A stretch of DNA of 64,000 nucleotides from NCBI RefSeq assembly GCF_963676955.1, contig NZ_OY781461.1, positions 3,714,225 to 3,778,224 of the forward strand, given 5' to 3'. Shown piece by piece: positions 47,958 through 56,994 of this stretch. Made by a program: the position numbers and the translations under genes. Below the pieces are notes generated by a model, which made no database searches, was not told the DNA's origin, and saw nothing but the letters and a program-made list of their open reading frames with translations. The DNA comes from an uncultured Desulfuromonas sp. Lineage in GTDB: Bacteria > Desulfobacterota > Desulfuromonadia > Desulfuromonadales > Desulfuromonadaceae. Position 1 is the stretch's first letter; the number at the start of each line of letters is the position of its first letter.

Positions 47958-48224
47958 ACGCCACCTCCGGGTTTTAAAGGTATGAGATTTTGCACAAAGC
48001 CGCCCATGGCTTGGGCAAAAGGCTCATATCTTACCGATATAACTTGATTGTCCTATTAAACGTACAACGTTACATCCCTGTGATGGAAACACAAGTTTTT
48101 TTAACAATGTCTTCCCATCAATCACGTCTTCCAATAGCAAAAATCAGCGAAAGCGATCAACCACAATCGACTTCGCCGCGTGACGCCCGTCACGCCCTAA
48201 TTGATAAAGACTTTCATTTTCCTG

Positions 48225-48253
48225 TTGACAAAAGCGACCAACTCTCCTATTTA
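48225..48253 (+). promoter_or_regulatory. feo operon promoter
   Basis: TTGACA at 48225-48230 and TATTTA at 48248-48253 with a 17-bp spacer, about 50 bases before feoA. Confidence 0.65.
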
Positions 48254-48268
48254 TGAAAACGAATTTCA
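48254..48268. promoter_or_regulatory. Fur-box-like inverted repeat
   Basis: TGAAAACGAATTTCA, inverted repeat TGAAA/TTTCA, directly after the -10 of the feo promoter, where bound Fur would block transcription. It is only partly similar to the classical Fur consensus. Confidence 0.45.
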
Positions 48269-48304
48269 ATTTCCCATCCATCATCCCCTGGAGGTCACCG
48301 TCTC

Positions 48305-48544
48305 ATGGAATCGTCACTACGCACCCTCAACGTCAACGAAAAGGCCCGCATCACCCAGTTGTCCGCCTCAGGTGAAATGGCCCGCCGTCTGCGCGATATG
48401 GGGCTAGTCCCCGGCACCGAACTCGAAGTGACCGGCCGCGCTCCGCTCAAAGATCCGGTGGCCCTGCGGCTTCGCGACCTGACCCTCACGTTGCGCAACA
48501 ACGAAGCCGACTGCATCATGATCGAACGATTGGAGAACAACTGA
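48305..48544 (+). CDS. feoA: FeoA, ferrous iron transport accessory protein
   Basis: A 79-residue SH3-like FeoA (SLRTLNVNEKARITQLSASGEMARRLRDMGLVPGTELEV...ALRLRDLTLTLRNNEADCIMIE). It assists FeoB. The start follows TGGAGG. Its TGA overlaps the feoB ATG, so the two are translationally coupled. Confidence 0.95.
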   Translation: MESSLRTLNVNEKARITQLSASGEMARRLRDMGLVPGTELEVTGRAPLKDPVALRLRDLTLTLRNNEADCIMIERLENN

Positions 48545-50706
48545 TGACCCACACCGCCACCATCGCCCTGGCCGGCAACCCCAATTCCGGTAAAACCACC
48601 CTGTTCAACGCCATCACCGGCTCGCGTCAGCATGTCGGCAACTATCCCGGCATCACCGTTGACCGTAAAGAGGGCTTTTTTAAACTCAACGACACCCGCG
48701 TCAACATCGTCGATCTGCCTGGCTGCTATTCGCTGTCCGCCTTTTCCGAAGAAGAGCTGGTTGCCAGGAAAATGCTGGTTGACGAACGTCCCGACCTCGT
48801 CGTTGATATCGTCGATGCCACCAAGTTGGAACGCCACCTGTATCTGGCCATTCAGTTTTTTGAACTGGGTATCCCGGTGATGCTCGCGTTGAACATGATG
48901 GACGAAGCCAACAAAAAAGGGCTGCGCATCGATACCCAAAAACTCGCCAAACAGCTCAAATGTCCCGTGGTGGAAACCGTGGCCCGCTCCGGCGAAGGCA
49001 AGCAGGAGTTATTGGAAAAAGCGCTGCAGTATGCCGGTCAGCGTGGTGGCGTCTGGCAGCCGCTGGAGATCTCCTACGGCGCTGATCTGGATATCGCCCT
49101 GAAAGCCATGGTGGAAAAGATCGAAGACGCACGCTTTATGACCAACCGCTACCCGGCACGCTGGATCGCGTTGAAGTATCTGGAAAATGATGAAGAGATT
49201 GTCACCGCCGGACGCAGTATCGGCAGCGTGGCCTTTGAACTGGAACAGATCGTCTACGAAGTGGATAGCCACTGCCGCACCACCCTCAATACCACGCCGG
49301 AAGCGTTGATCGCCGACTACCGTTACGGACTGATCCATTCCATCCTGCGTCAGGACATTATTGAGCGTCCCCAGCAGGTGGATCGTCGAGAATTGACCGA
49401 TAAGCTGGATAATATTCTCACCAATCGTCTGTTTGGCCCGCTGATCATGTTCGGCGTGTTGTACGCCATGTTTCAGATCACATTCATCGTCGGCGAAGTC
49501 CCCATGGGCTGGTTGGAAAGCTTTTTCGGCTGGCTCGGCGACACCGCTACGGCGCTTCTTCCGGACGGCATGCTGCAATCGCTGATCGTCTCGGGTGTCA
49601 TCGACGGCGTTGGCGGCGTCATGGGCTTTGTGCCGTTGATCGCCATCATGTTCCTGATGATCGCCTTTCTGGAGGATTCCGGCTATATGGCCCGCGTCGC
49701 CTACATGCTCGACCGCGTGTTACGCATGTTCGGTCTGCACGGCTGCTCGGCCATGCCGTTTATCATCTCCGGCGGCATCATGGGCGGCTGCGCCGTGCCC
49801 GGCGTCATGGCCACCCGCACCCTGCGCAGTCCCAAGGAAAAGCTCGCCACGCTGATCACCGCACCGTTCATGCCGTGCGGTGCCAAGTTGCCGGTATTCC
49901 TGCTGCTCATCGCCGCCTTTTTCAGCGAGAACGAGGCGCAGATCATGTTTTCCATCACCCTGGGCGCCTGGGCCATGGCGCTGCTGGTGTCCAAGCTGCT
50001 GCGCTCGACCATCATCAAGGGCGAACCAACGCCGTTTGTCATGGAGCTACCACCCTACCGCCTGCCGACCCTGCGCGGCGTGCTGATTCACACCTGGGAA
50101 CGGGTGTGGCAATACATCCGCAAGGCCGGGACGGTGATCCTGGCCGTATCGATTCTGCTGTGGGCGGCCATGACCTTTCCGCAACTTCCGGAAAGTCAGG
50201 TCAACGCCTTTAACCACCAACAAATTGCCGTCGCCACCAATGTGATGGACATGGAACAACGCTCCATCCTGCTCGAAGAGATCAAAAACCGCGAAGCCCA
50301 AGCGAGCTTGCGCTACTCTCTCGCAGGGCGGATCGGCAGCTTCATCGAGCCGGTCAGCCAGTGGGCCGGTTTCGACTGGCGCACCAACATTGCCCTGGTC
50401 GGTGGATTTGCCGCCAAGGAAGTGATCGTCTCCACCTTCGGCACTGCTTACTCGCTGGGCGAGATCGATCCCGAAGAAGCCGCGCCGCTGTCGCAGCAGA
50501 TTGCCACGGATCCGACCTGGAACAAATACACGGCCATCTCGCTGATCATCTTCGTGCTGCTCTATGCGCCGTGCTTTGTCACCGTGGTGACCATGGCCAA
50601 AGAGTCGTCTTGGGGCTGGGCGGTGTTTTCCACGGTGTTTAATACCGCGCTGGGCTTTGGACTGGCCGTGGCGGTGTATCAGGTCGGTACCCGTTTCTTG
50701 ACTTAA
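48544..50706 (+). CDS. feoB: FeoB, ferrous iron transporter
   Basis: A 720-residue inner-membrane Fe(II) transporter. The N-terminal G domain has AGNPNSGKTTLFN (G1), VDLPGCYSLSAFSEEE (G3) and LNMMDEA (G4). The membrane part contains two Gate domains (VIDGVGGVMGFVPLIAIMFLMIAFLEDSGYMAR; FAAKEVIVSTFGTAYSLG). Length and motifs are complete. It is followed after 13 bases by a Cys-rich membrane peptide. Likely iron-regulated through the upstream Fur-like site. Confidence 0.96.
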   Translation: MTHTATIALAGNPNSGKTTLFNAITGSRQHVGNYPGITVDRKEGFFKLNDTRVNIVDLPGCYSLSAFSEEELVARKMLVDERPDLVVDIVDATKLERHLYLAIQFFELGIPVMLALNMMDEANKKGLRIDTQKLAKQLKCPVVETVARSGEGKQELLEKALQYAGQRGGVWQPLEISYGADLDIALKAMVEKIEDARFMTNRYPARWIALKYLENDEEIVTAGRSIGSVAFELEQIVYEVDSHCRTTLNTTPEALIADYRYGLIHSILRQDIIERPQQVDRRELTDKLDNILTNRLFGPLIMFGVLYAMFQITFIVGEVPMGWLESFFGWLGDTATALLPDGMLQSLIVSGVIDGVGGVMGFVPLIAIMFLMIAFLEDSGYMARVAYMLDRVLRMFGLHGCSAMPFIISGGIMGGCAVPGVMATRTLRSPKEKLATLITAPFMPCGAKLPVFLLLIAAFFSENEAQIMFSITLGAWAMALLVSKLLRSTIIKGEPTPFVMELPPYRLPTLRGVLIHTWERVWQYIRKAGTVILAVSILLWAAMTFPQLPESQVNAFNHQQIAVATNVMDMEQRSILLEEIKNREAQASLRYSLAGRIGSFIEPVSQWAGFDWRTNIALVGGFAAKEVIVSTFGTAYSLGEIDPEEAAPLSQQIATDPTWNKYTAISLIIFVLLYAPCFVTVVTMAKESSWGWAVFSTVFNTALGFGLAVAVYQVGTRFLT

Positions 50707-50719
50707 AGGAGGACAGACT

Positions 50720-50914
50720 ATGACATTAGATCTTTTTTTAACGCTGTGCGTTATCGTCATTGCCGCGCTTTATCTGATTCGTACGTTGCGCCGCCAGAAG
50801 AATGGCAGTGGTGGATGCTCGTGCGGTTCGGGGGGATCGTGTTGCGGTGGTGGACAGGAGTCTGGTGGATGTTGCCAGGGGCAGCACGGATGTTGCCAGG
50901 GGCAGCACCATTAA
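50720..50914 (+). CDS. FeoB-associated Cys-rich membrane protein
   Basis: A 64-residue protein with one membrane helix (LFLTLCVIVIAALYLIRTL) and a tail of Gly and paired Cys (CSCGSGGSCCGG...CCQGQHGCCQGQHH). This is the FeoB-associated Cys-rich family found behind feoB in many bacteria, possibly metal-binding. An imperfect internal duplication encodes the two CCQGQH units. The start follows AAAGGAGGA. Confidence 0.85.
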   Translation: MTLDLFLTLCVIVIAALYLIRTLRRQKNGSGGCSCGSGGSCCGGGQESGGCCQGQHGCCQGQHH

Positions 50915-50924
50915 TCTGAATCTC

Positions 50925-50955
50925 AAGGGAGAGTTGGAACATTCAGCTCTCCCTT
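50925..50955 (+). terminator. feo operon terminator
   Basis: 9-bp perfect stem AAGGGAGAG/CTCTCCCTT with a 13-base loop, followed by GTTGCTTG; 11 bases after the stop of the last feo gene. The T-run is weak. Confidence 0.6.
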
Positions 50956-50959
50956 GTTG

Positions 50960-51320
50960 CTTGAAGATCAAGGGCGACGTCAAGGTCGCCGGGTTTCGTC
51001 CCGGCAGCCGACATACTTTTGACTGGCCGCTCAAAAGTATGCAAAAGCCAGCTTGAACACCTCCTGAACCTGGATCAATCGACACTGAGTCTGTTTCCGT
51101 TTTGCTTCACTGATTCGGCTTGCCTCCCTTTAGCTCGGCAAATCTTGCGTCTCATCATTCTTGTCGTAAAACGTTGATAATGATCGCTCGTCTCTCTCTA
51201 TCTCTGGTGTGGCACCGATCAAACGGGTGGGACGGTGCCCACCCTTCGGTAGTTTCTTATTTTGTTCTCCAGCCCTCCCGTTCAACAGAGCGAAAAACAA
51301 GTCAAGTGCATACCCTCAAA
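50960..51320. repeat. Dispersed repeat C, copy 1
   Basis: Non-coding stretch with a GCCGGG/CCCGGC hairpin, the phrase CATACTTTTGACTGGCCGCTCAAAAGTATG (palindromic arms) and a downstream segment (TCGGCTTGCC...CTCTCTCTATCTCTGGTGTGGCACC). It is repeated in the same order at 58110-58400. A shortened piece lies at 55450-55490. The rest of the gap to 51401 shows no gene. Confidence 0.75.
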
Positions 51321-51401
51321 GGCAAAAAGGTGGAGTTTGCCAAAGCAAACCCCACCCCAAGTTACGAATCTATTTCGTTAAAATAGCTGACTGTCTCAAA
51401 A

Positions 51402-51560
51402 CTACTTCTTGGCAATCACCCACACCGCATGCACGATACCGGGAATATAGCCAAACAAGGTCAGAAGAATGTTAATCCAGAACGGCCAACCAATGCCGAC
51501 CTGGAGAAAAACCCCCAGAGGCGGCAACAAAATAGCACAAAGAATTCGAACAAGATCCAT
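51402..51560 (-). CDS. YqaE/Pmp3-family small membrane protein
   Basis: A 52-residue protein starting MDLVRILCAILLPPLGVFLQ, with two hydrophobic helices separated by VGIGWPFWINILLTLFGYIPG, the signature of the Pmp3/YqaE family linked to membrane potential and stress. The ATG at 51560 follows AAGGAG by seven bases. The next gene on this strand encodes a small lipoprotein. Confidence 0.9.
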   Translation of the reverse strand: MDLVRILCAILLPPLGVFLQVGIGWPFWINILLTLFGYIPGIVHAVWVIAKK

Positions 51561-51574
51561 GGATCTACTCCTTC

Positions 51575-51844
51575 TTATTTCTGCTCCTGATGCTTTTCAA
51601 TCGCTTCCGACACATCTTCTTTTACTTCGGCAGCGCCCTCTTTGACATTCTCAACGGCGTCATCGACCATTTCGCCGGCTTTTTCAAACAGCCCTTTCGC
51701 ATCGACAGCCTCACTGGTCTGCTCAATGGTTTCATCAATTTTTTTACCCGCCTGTTCCGCCGGACCTTCCTTTTCACAGCCGGTCAGGCCCAGACACACG
51801 ATGGTTGCCATGACGACAAAAAAGCCAATTGTAGGGTTCATCAT
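51575..51844 (-). CDS. Small helical lipoprotein
   Basis: About 89 residues. The lipoprotein signal ends LGLTGC; the mature part is a charged amphipathic helix with repeating KxDExxEQ/AxEMVDDAVENVKEG pattern, similar to stress-related coiled lipoproteins. The start at 51844 follows AAGGAG at a long spacing (11 bases); 51841 is an alternative. It lies just upstream of yqaE on the same strand, probably the same transcript. Confidence 0.75.
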   Translation of the reverse strand: MMNPTIGFFVVMATIVCLGLTGCEKEGPAEQAGKKIDETIEQTSEAVDAKGLFEKAGEMVDDAVENVKEGAAEVKEDVSEAIEKHQEQK

Positions 51845-52043
51845 AGGGGTGTCTTCTCCTTGAGTGTGATCGCCGGACGCCTGCGACACGACGTTAAATC
51901 GGCCTGACAGCTTACATCGCGGCAATCGGTGGTAGACTTATTTCTGAACCGGCAAACCCTCCCCCGTCGGGACGGTTTGCATACGTTACAACATAACAGG
52001 ATTGCAGCGGTTTGTGTCAAGTGCAACCTGTTCAGGAGTCCTC

Positions 52044-53504
52044 ATGTCGCAACCGGGAAGTGAACTGTTTTTTGCCGTACGCCCGAAGTTGATCGGCTAT
52101 TATTTTGGTCAGTTTTGCCTGATTACAGCCGCATTCAATCTGGTCACGTTCGGCGTTTCACTGTTCTCGGCTCCGGACTGGCGCATCTCCCTGAGTTACG
52201 CCCTGATCATTGTCGCTCTGCTGGTGGCTTGGCGCGTCTTGAAAGGCCTGCGCATCTCCCAGCGTATGCAGATGAATGAGGCCATGGTGCTGGCCACGCT
52301 GGTGTTTTTGGTGGTGCCGTTTGTCATGACCATTCCCCGGCTGGTGGCCGGAGTTCCCTTCATGGATGCCCTGTTTGAAACCGTGTCCGCCGTCACCACC
52401 ACCGGACTCAGCACCCTGCCCGGCATGGAGGGGCAGCCGCTGATTTTCACCTTTTCCCGCGCCTGGATGCAATGGTATGGCGGACTGGGGATTGTCGTCT
52501 TTTCCCTGGCATTGGTGGTGCGCCCCGGCCTGACCGCACTGCGTCTCGCCGCCATGGACGAACCGGATGATCTGGTCGGCGGCACCCGCGCTCATGCCCG
52601 CCGGGTGGTCATCGTCTACAGCATCTTGACCCTGATCGGCATCCTCCTGTGGCTGCTGCTCGGCGGATCGCTACGCGATGGCGTGCTTTATATCCTCTCT
52701 GCCGTGTCCACCGGCGGATTCGCCCCCACCTCGGGCAGCTTTGCCGACCTGCCCCATGTACGCCTGGCGTGGGTGGTCACCCTGGCTACACTGGCCGGGG
52801 CGTTGCCGTTGGCGCTGTATCATCAGACATGGCGTAACGGCTTACGCCCGTTGCTCGACAATGTGGAGATACGTCTACTGGCGACCTTGTTGCTGGTGTT
52901 CACTGCACTGGTCGCCCTGTCGATGTGGCGCACCGGCATGCCTTGGTCCAGCGCCCTGCACCATGCGCCGCTGATGGTGTGCTCCGCCCAGACCACGGCG
53001 GGCTTTTCCAGTCTCGACCCGGCCACGCTTGATCCCGGCTCAAAACTGCTGCTGATCCTGGCCATGCTCATCGGCGGCGGCGTCGGTTCGACGGCCGGCG
53101 GTTTTAAACTGCTGCGGCTGCTGGTCGTGCTGACACTGATCCGTCACTTCGTCCGTACCATGAGCGTGCCGCCCAACACGGTATCGCGCCAACGGCTCGG
53201 TAAAAAAAACTTGGAGAGTGATGATGTCCAGAATGCGTTAATGATCATCCTGCTGTTTATCGGCGCCGTGGTTCTGTCGTGGCTGCCGTTTGTCGCCTAC
53301 GGCTATGATCCGCTCAATGCCCTGTTTGACGTGGTTTCCGCCACGGCCACGGTCGGTTTATCCACCGGCGTCACCGGACCGGACCTGCCTAACCTGCTTA
53401 AAGGGGTGCTGTGCGTCGATATGTTTCTCGGCCGACTGGAATGCGCGGCCTGGCTGATTTTCTTTTATCACCGAACCTGGTTCGGTAGAAAGCGAGAGAA
53501 CTGA
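52044..53504 (+). CDS. trkH: TrkH-family potassium transporter
   Basis: A 486-residue membrane protein with the four pore-loop repeats of SKT-family K+ transporters: SAVTTTGLS, SAVSTGGFAP, SAQTTAGFSS and SATATVGLSTG. It takes up K+ across the inner membrane with TrkA as the gating partner. The start at 52044 follows CAGGAG; the longer frame to 52002 is unlikely. Its TGA overlaps the trkA ATG. Confidence 0.93.
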   Translation: MSQPGSELFFAVRPKLIGYYFGQFCLITAAFNLVTFGVSLFSAPDWRISLSYALIIVALLVAWRVLKGLRISQRMQMNEAMVLATLVFLVVPFVMTIPRLVAGVPFMDALFETVSAVTTTGLSTLPGMEGQPLIFTFSRAWMQWYGGLGIVVFSLALVVRPGLTALRLAAMDEPDDLVGGTRAHARRVVIVYSILTLIGILLWLLLGGSLRDGVLYILSAVSTGGFAPTSGSFADLPHVRLAWVVTLATLAGALPLALYHQTWRNGLRPLLDNVEIRLLATLLLVFTALVALSMWRTGMPWSSALHHAPLMVCSAQTTAGFSSLDPATLDPGSKLLLILAMLIGGGVGSTAGGFKLLRLLVVLTLIRHFVRTMSVPPNTVSRQRLGKKNLESDDVQNALMIILLFIGAVVLSWLPFVAYGYDPLNALFDVVSATATVGLSTGVTGPDLPNLLKGVLCVDMFLGRLECAAWLIFFYHRTWFGRKREN

Positions 53505-54172
53505 TGCGAATCGTCTTTGTCGGTGCCGGTGAACTCACCGTAGAAACCGCCGCCCTGCTCATTGCGCGCAAACACGAGGTAGTAATTATTGAAGAAGACA
53601 AGGAGCGCATTGAGGAACTCACCGAAACCCTCGACTGCAGTTTTCTCCACGGCGACGGCAGCCGCCCCAACATCCTCACCGAAGCCGGGCCGGAGCATGC
53701 CGACTACCTGTTCTGCCTGACGGAGAACGACCAGTACAACATCATTGCCGCACTGGTCGGCCGCTCGCTGGGCTACGGTCATGTGGTGGTACAGATTCAC
53801 AATGTCGACTACCTCAACATTTGCCGCGAGCTGCGTCTGGAACACACGGTGACGCCGTCTAAAACCATCAGCCGCTACCTGGCCGACACCGTCTCCGGCG
53901 TCGATGCCGTGGAACTGTCATCGATGATCAAGTACGAGGCGCGCTGCATCATGGTGCAGATCACCGAGCACAACAAAGGAAAAATCGCCGATTTTGCCCT
54001 GCCCAAAGAGGCGCGCATCATCGGCATTTATCGCGACGATCAGTTTCTCATTGCCGATGCGGAAACGGTTCTTAAAGAGAAAGACGAGGCCCTGATCCTC
54101 ACCCACAGCAAACATCTGGCGGAGCTGACGGAACGGTTTACAGACAAAGAGGAAGAAAATAACGACGCGTGA
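53504..54172 (+). CDS. trkA: TrkA-family K+ uptake regulator (single RCK)
   Basis: A 222-residue cytosolic protein with one Rossmann TrkA-N domain (MRIVFVGAGELTVETAALL...VVIIEEDKERI) and a TrkA-C domain (about 140-215). The nucleotide loop reads GAGELT, with Thr in place of the third Gly. Unlike E. coli TrkA (two RCK units) it has a single RCK unit. It is coupled to trkH by a one-base overlap and should gate it in response to nucleotides. Confidence 0.92.
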   Translation: MRIVFVGAGELTVETAALLIARKHEVVIIEEDKERIEELTETLDCSFLHGDGSRPNILTEAGPEHADYLFCLTENDQYNIIAALVGRSLGYGHVVVQIHNVDYLNICRELRLEHTVTPSKTISRYLADTVSGVDAVELSSMIKYEARCIMVQITEHNKGKIADFALPKEARIIGIYRDDQFLIADAETVLKEKDEALILTHSKHLAELTERFTDKEEENNDA

Positions 54173-54273
54173 TACACGCCAGCGCCTCGGGCAAAAGAGC
54201 GTTCGACTTTTTCGCTGAGTTTTGGTTGAATCGGGCCAAACACAACACTTTATAAAACACGTTGGAGAAAATG

Positions 54274-54720
54274 ATGCCCGACAAACTGCACCTGTTGTTT
54301 TTATGCACCGGCAATTCCTGCCGCAGCCAGATGGCCGAAGGCTGGACCCGCCACCTCAAAGGGGATGTGATCGAGGTCTATTCCGCCGGGATTGAAACCC
54401 ACGGCCTCAACCCCAATGCCGTCAAAGTGATGGCCGAGGCCGGGGTCGATATTTCCAGCCACCGCTCCCAGCACCTGGATGACTTCAAAGACACGCCGAT
54501 TGATGTCGTCGTCACCGTGTGCGGTCACGCCCACGAAACCTGCCCCTATTTTCCAGCCAACTGCAAAGTGGTCCATGTCGGTTTTGACGATCCGCCGCAC
54601 ATGGCCAGAGAATTGGCCGAACAAGGCGCCACGCAAGAGGAGCAGCTCGATTGTTATCGTGCAGTCCGCGACGAGATCAAAGCCTTTGTCGAAACCCTGC
54701 CTCAATCCGTCACGGAGTAA
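54274..54720 (+). CDS. arsC: Arsenate reductase, thioredoxin-linked type
   Basis: A 148-residue low-molecular-weight-phosphatase fold with the CX5R loop [15 protein letters not shown] and a second Cys pair in [12 protein letters not shown] at the spacing of the Cys82/Cys89 redox relay of S. aureus-type ArsC. It reduces arsenate to arsenite. No arsenite pump is in the window. ATGs at 54271 and 54274 both follow GGAG. The next gene begins eight bases after its stop. Confidence 0.85.
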   Translation: MPDKLHLLFLCTGNSCRSQMAEGWTRHLKGDVIEVYSAGIETHGLNPNAVKVMAEAGVDISSHRSQHLDDFKDTPIDVVVTVCGHAHETCPYFPANCKVVHVGFDDPPHMARELAEQGATQEEQLDCYRAVRDEIKAFVETLPQSVTE

Positions 54721-54728
54721 CGCCAGCC

Positions 54729-55433
54729 GTGACGCCGAGACCTCCACAGCGCCTGATTGCCATCGGTGATCTGCATGGTCAACGCGATATGCTGCGCCGT
54801 TTGCTCAATGTCGTCCAGCCGACGGCCGCAGACCAACTGGTATTCCTCGGTGATTATGTCGATCGTGGCCCGGACAGCTGCGGTTTGCTCTCCACCCTCA
54901 TCGCTCTGCAACAACGCTTTCCCACCACCGTTTTTCTGCGCGGCAACCATGATCAGATGTTGCTTGATGCATTGGTCGAGGTCGGCGTGCGTCACGATGT
55001 GCGCCTGCGGGACATCTGCCCACGCTACCGGGATGATCTGGGCATCTTTTCCGATGTGGACATTTTTTACAGCAACGGTGGCCGGGCCACGTTGGCCAGT
55101 TACGAGACCAATAAACTCACGGATATTCCCCAAGAGCATGTGACCTTTTTGGAGGAGACTCGGCTATGGTGGCGCTGTGATCCGTTTCTGTTTGTTCACG
55201 CCGGGGTGCAACCCGGTATTCCGGTTGAGGAGCAATCGATCTTCACCCTGCTCTGGGAACGCAATCTGCCGCCGAGTGATGATGGGATCATTCAGGTGGT
55301 TGGTCACAGTCCGACTCCGAACAATTGGCCGACTTTTGATGAGGGGCGTTATGCGATGGATACCGGGGCTGGGCACAATCGGGTTTTGACCGCTTGTGAT
55401 GTGTTAACGCGGCAGGTCTGGCAGGTGTCGTAA
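54729..55433 (+). CDS. PPP-family serine/threonine protein phosphatase
   Basis: About 234 residues with the metallophosphoesterase motifs IGDLHGQ, LGDYVDRG, LRGNHD and, near the C-terminus, FVHAGVQPG and VGHSPT. It acts on phosphoproteins or nucleotides such as Ap4A. A GTG at 54729 is chosen since the first motif begins ten residues later; the longer frame to 54651 overlaps arsC. Confidence 0.85.
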   Translation: MTPRPPQRLIAIGDLHGQRDMLRRLLNVVQPTAADQLVFLGDYVDRGPDSCGLLSTLIALQQRFPTTVFLRGNHDQMLLDALVEVGVRHDVRLRDICPRYRDDLGIFSDVDIFYSNGGRATLASYETNKLTDIPQEHVTFLEETRLWWRCDPFLFVHAGVQPGIPVEEQSIFTLLWERNLPPSDDGIIQVVGHSPTPNNWPTFDEGRYAMDTGAGHNRVLTACDVLTRQVWQVS

Positions 55434-55496
55434 GGATTGCTGGCTCTCCGTTGAAAAACCTCAAGATCCAAACCGCCGGGGTTCGTCCCGACAACC

Positions 55497-56663
55497 CTAC
55501 CCCTCAAAAACAATGGTCTTATCCCGCCCCTCGTTTTTTGCTTGATATAACGCGGCATCCGCCTTCTTCAATAACGCATCGAGTGATTCATCCGCCCCGG
55601 AATAGGCAACCAGACCAAAACTGGACGTGACGTTAAAATTAAAACCGCATTCGTCGAAAGACAGCTGTTTGATCTTTTCCCGCAGTTTCTCAACCAAGAT
55701 GAAGGCACCGTCCTGGTCCGTATCCGGAAGGAGAATGGCAAACTCCTCTCCTCCCATGCGTCCAACCAGATCAGAGCCCCTAAGCTGAGTTTTCAGCAAT
55801 TCGGCTATTTTCACCAAAACCGTATCACCCACGGCATGACCGTAGGCATCATTGATATTTTTAAAATAGTCGATATCCAGCATGATCACGGAAACGGGGC
55901 GCTTGTAGCGTTTTGCATTTCCTAAAAACTTAGGCGCCACTTCATAAAAGGCCCGCCGGTTATACAATCCGGTCAAAAGGTCGATGCGGGCAATCCACTC
56001 GGCCTCCTTTTTGGCAGATTCCAACTCAAAACTTAAGGCCAGTGTTTTGATCCAGTTTTTATGCTGTTCCAAGCTGATGATGGACATAAAAACAAGAATA
56101 ATAAGCAGCATCACGGCAACGACGTTGCTACTTTTCGACTGCTGTAAAAAATAATAAACCACCTGCGGGGTAATAATCGTGGCCATAAAAATGGGAGGAG
56201 CCCATTTCAACTGGTGGAAAGCACTCACCGATCCCGCGGAGAAGCCCAAAGAGACCAAAATAAGATAGAGCGGCGCACCTTCAATGCCATTGACAACAAA
56301 ATAAAAGAAGATGCTGCCCAACAGCATGGCGAGAAAAAAATGTTCGACATAAAAAAAACGCCCCCATTTGACGGCGTCCTTGTCAGGAAGATCGGAACGG
56401 TTAAACCAATGACACAAGGCAAAGTTGGCCGCAACAAATAACCAGAGTAAACAAACCGAGATAAACGTTCCGGTTCGAGTTTGCGGCAGCAGGCCGACAG
56501 CGAAAGGAAGAAAGGACGCGATTAAAACAGAAACCAGGCTGGGGATTCTGTTCTGATAGACCACCCGGACACATTCAGCAGTGATCCGAACGTTTTGATC
56601 AGCCGTGTGGCCGGTAGTGCTCTTATCAAAAAGCATATTGTTCTCATCAATTTGGTCGTTCAT
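55497..56663 (-). CDS. Membrane diguanylate cyclase (GGDEF)
   Basis: A 388-residue protein with about six hydrophobic segments (residues 35-210) and a GGDEF domain. The active-site motif is GGEEF, and the inhibitory I-site RxxD (RGSD) lies five residues upstream, so synthesis and feedback inhibition of cyclic di-GMP are both expected. The substrate-binding segment DLLTGLYNRRAF is intact. Isolated gene on the minus strand. The membrane domain ligand is unknown. Confidence 0.93.
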   Translation of the reverse strand: MNDQIDENNMLFDKSTTGHTADQNVRITAECVRVVYQNRIPSLVSVLIASFLPFAVGLLPQTRTGTFISVCLLWLFVAANFALCHWFNRSDLPDKDAVKWGRFFYVEHFFLAMLLGSIFFYFVVNGIEGAPLYLILVSLGFSAGSVSAFHQLKWAPPIFMATIITPQVVYYFLQQSKSSNVVAVMLLIILVFMSIISLEQHKNWIKTLALSFELESAKKEAEWIARIDLLTGLYNRRAFYEVAPKFLGNAKRYKRPVSVIMLDIDYFKNINDAYGHAVGDTVLVKIAELLKTQLRGSDLVGRMGGEEFAILLPDTDQDGAFILVEKLREKIKQLSFDECGFNFNVTSSFGLVAYSGADESLDALLKKADAALYQAKNEGRDKTIVFEG

Positions 56664-56994
56664 CTATTGACTCAGAAAGGGATTGGTTTCAATCACCAGC
56701 ATCGGCAGGAATATGGCTCAGTCATAACGTCTCATCCGAGAGATCATGTTCAACATTTCACCATCAACGGACGTTAAGCTCAAGACGATAACGAAAATTC
56801 AACACATTACCAACATTTAAAACACCAATGTCTCCCATCAGTAATTCCGTTTTCGATCTTAAACACGCTGGGCAATTTTCACCCGAGTCATCAGCACTCA
56901 CTCATGTCATAAAATCGCTGATTTCCACGCAATCAGAACAAACATTCCATTTCTCTGCTATTTTTTAAGTAACACGTTAAGAAAGGCGGCCACC
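56664..56994. other. Intergenic region upstream of the dehydrogenase
   Basis: About 330 bases between divergent genes. AT-rich, with the dehydrogenase ribosome binding site AAAGGCGG just before 56995. No clear promoter hexamers or gene seen. Confidence 0.4.

Larger units (their letters stand above)
47958..48304. other. Divergent intergenic region between alpha-2-macroglobulin and feo genes
   Basis: About 350 bases carrying the feo promoter and Fur-like site listed separately. The remainder shows no gene. Confidence 0.5.
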
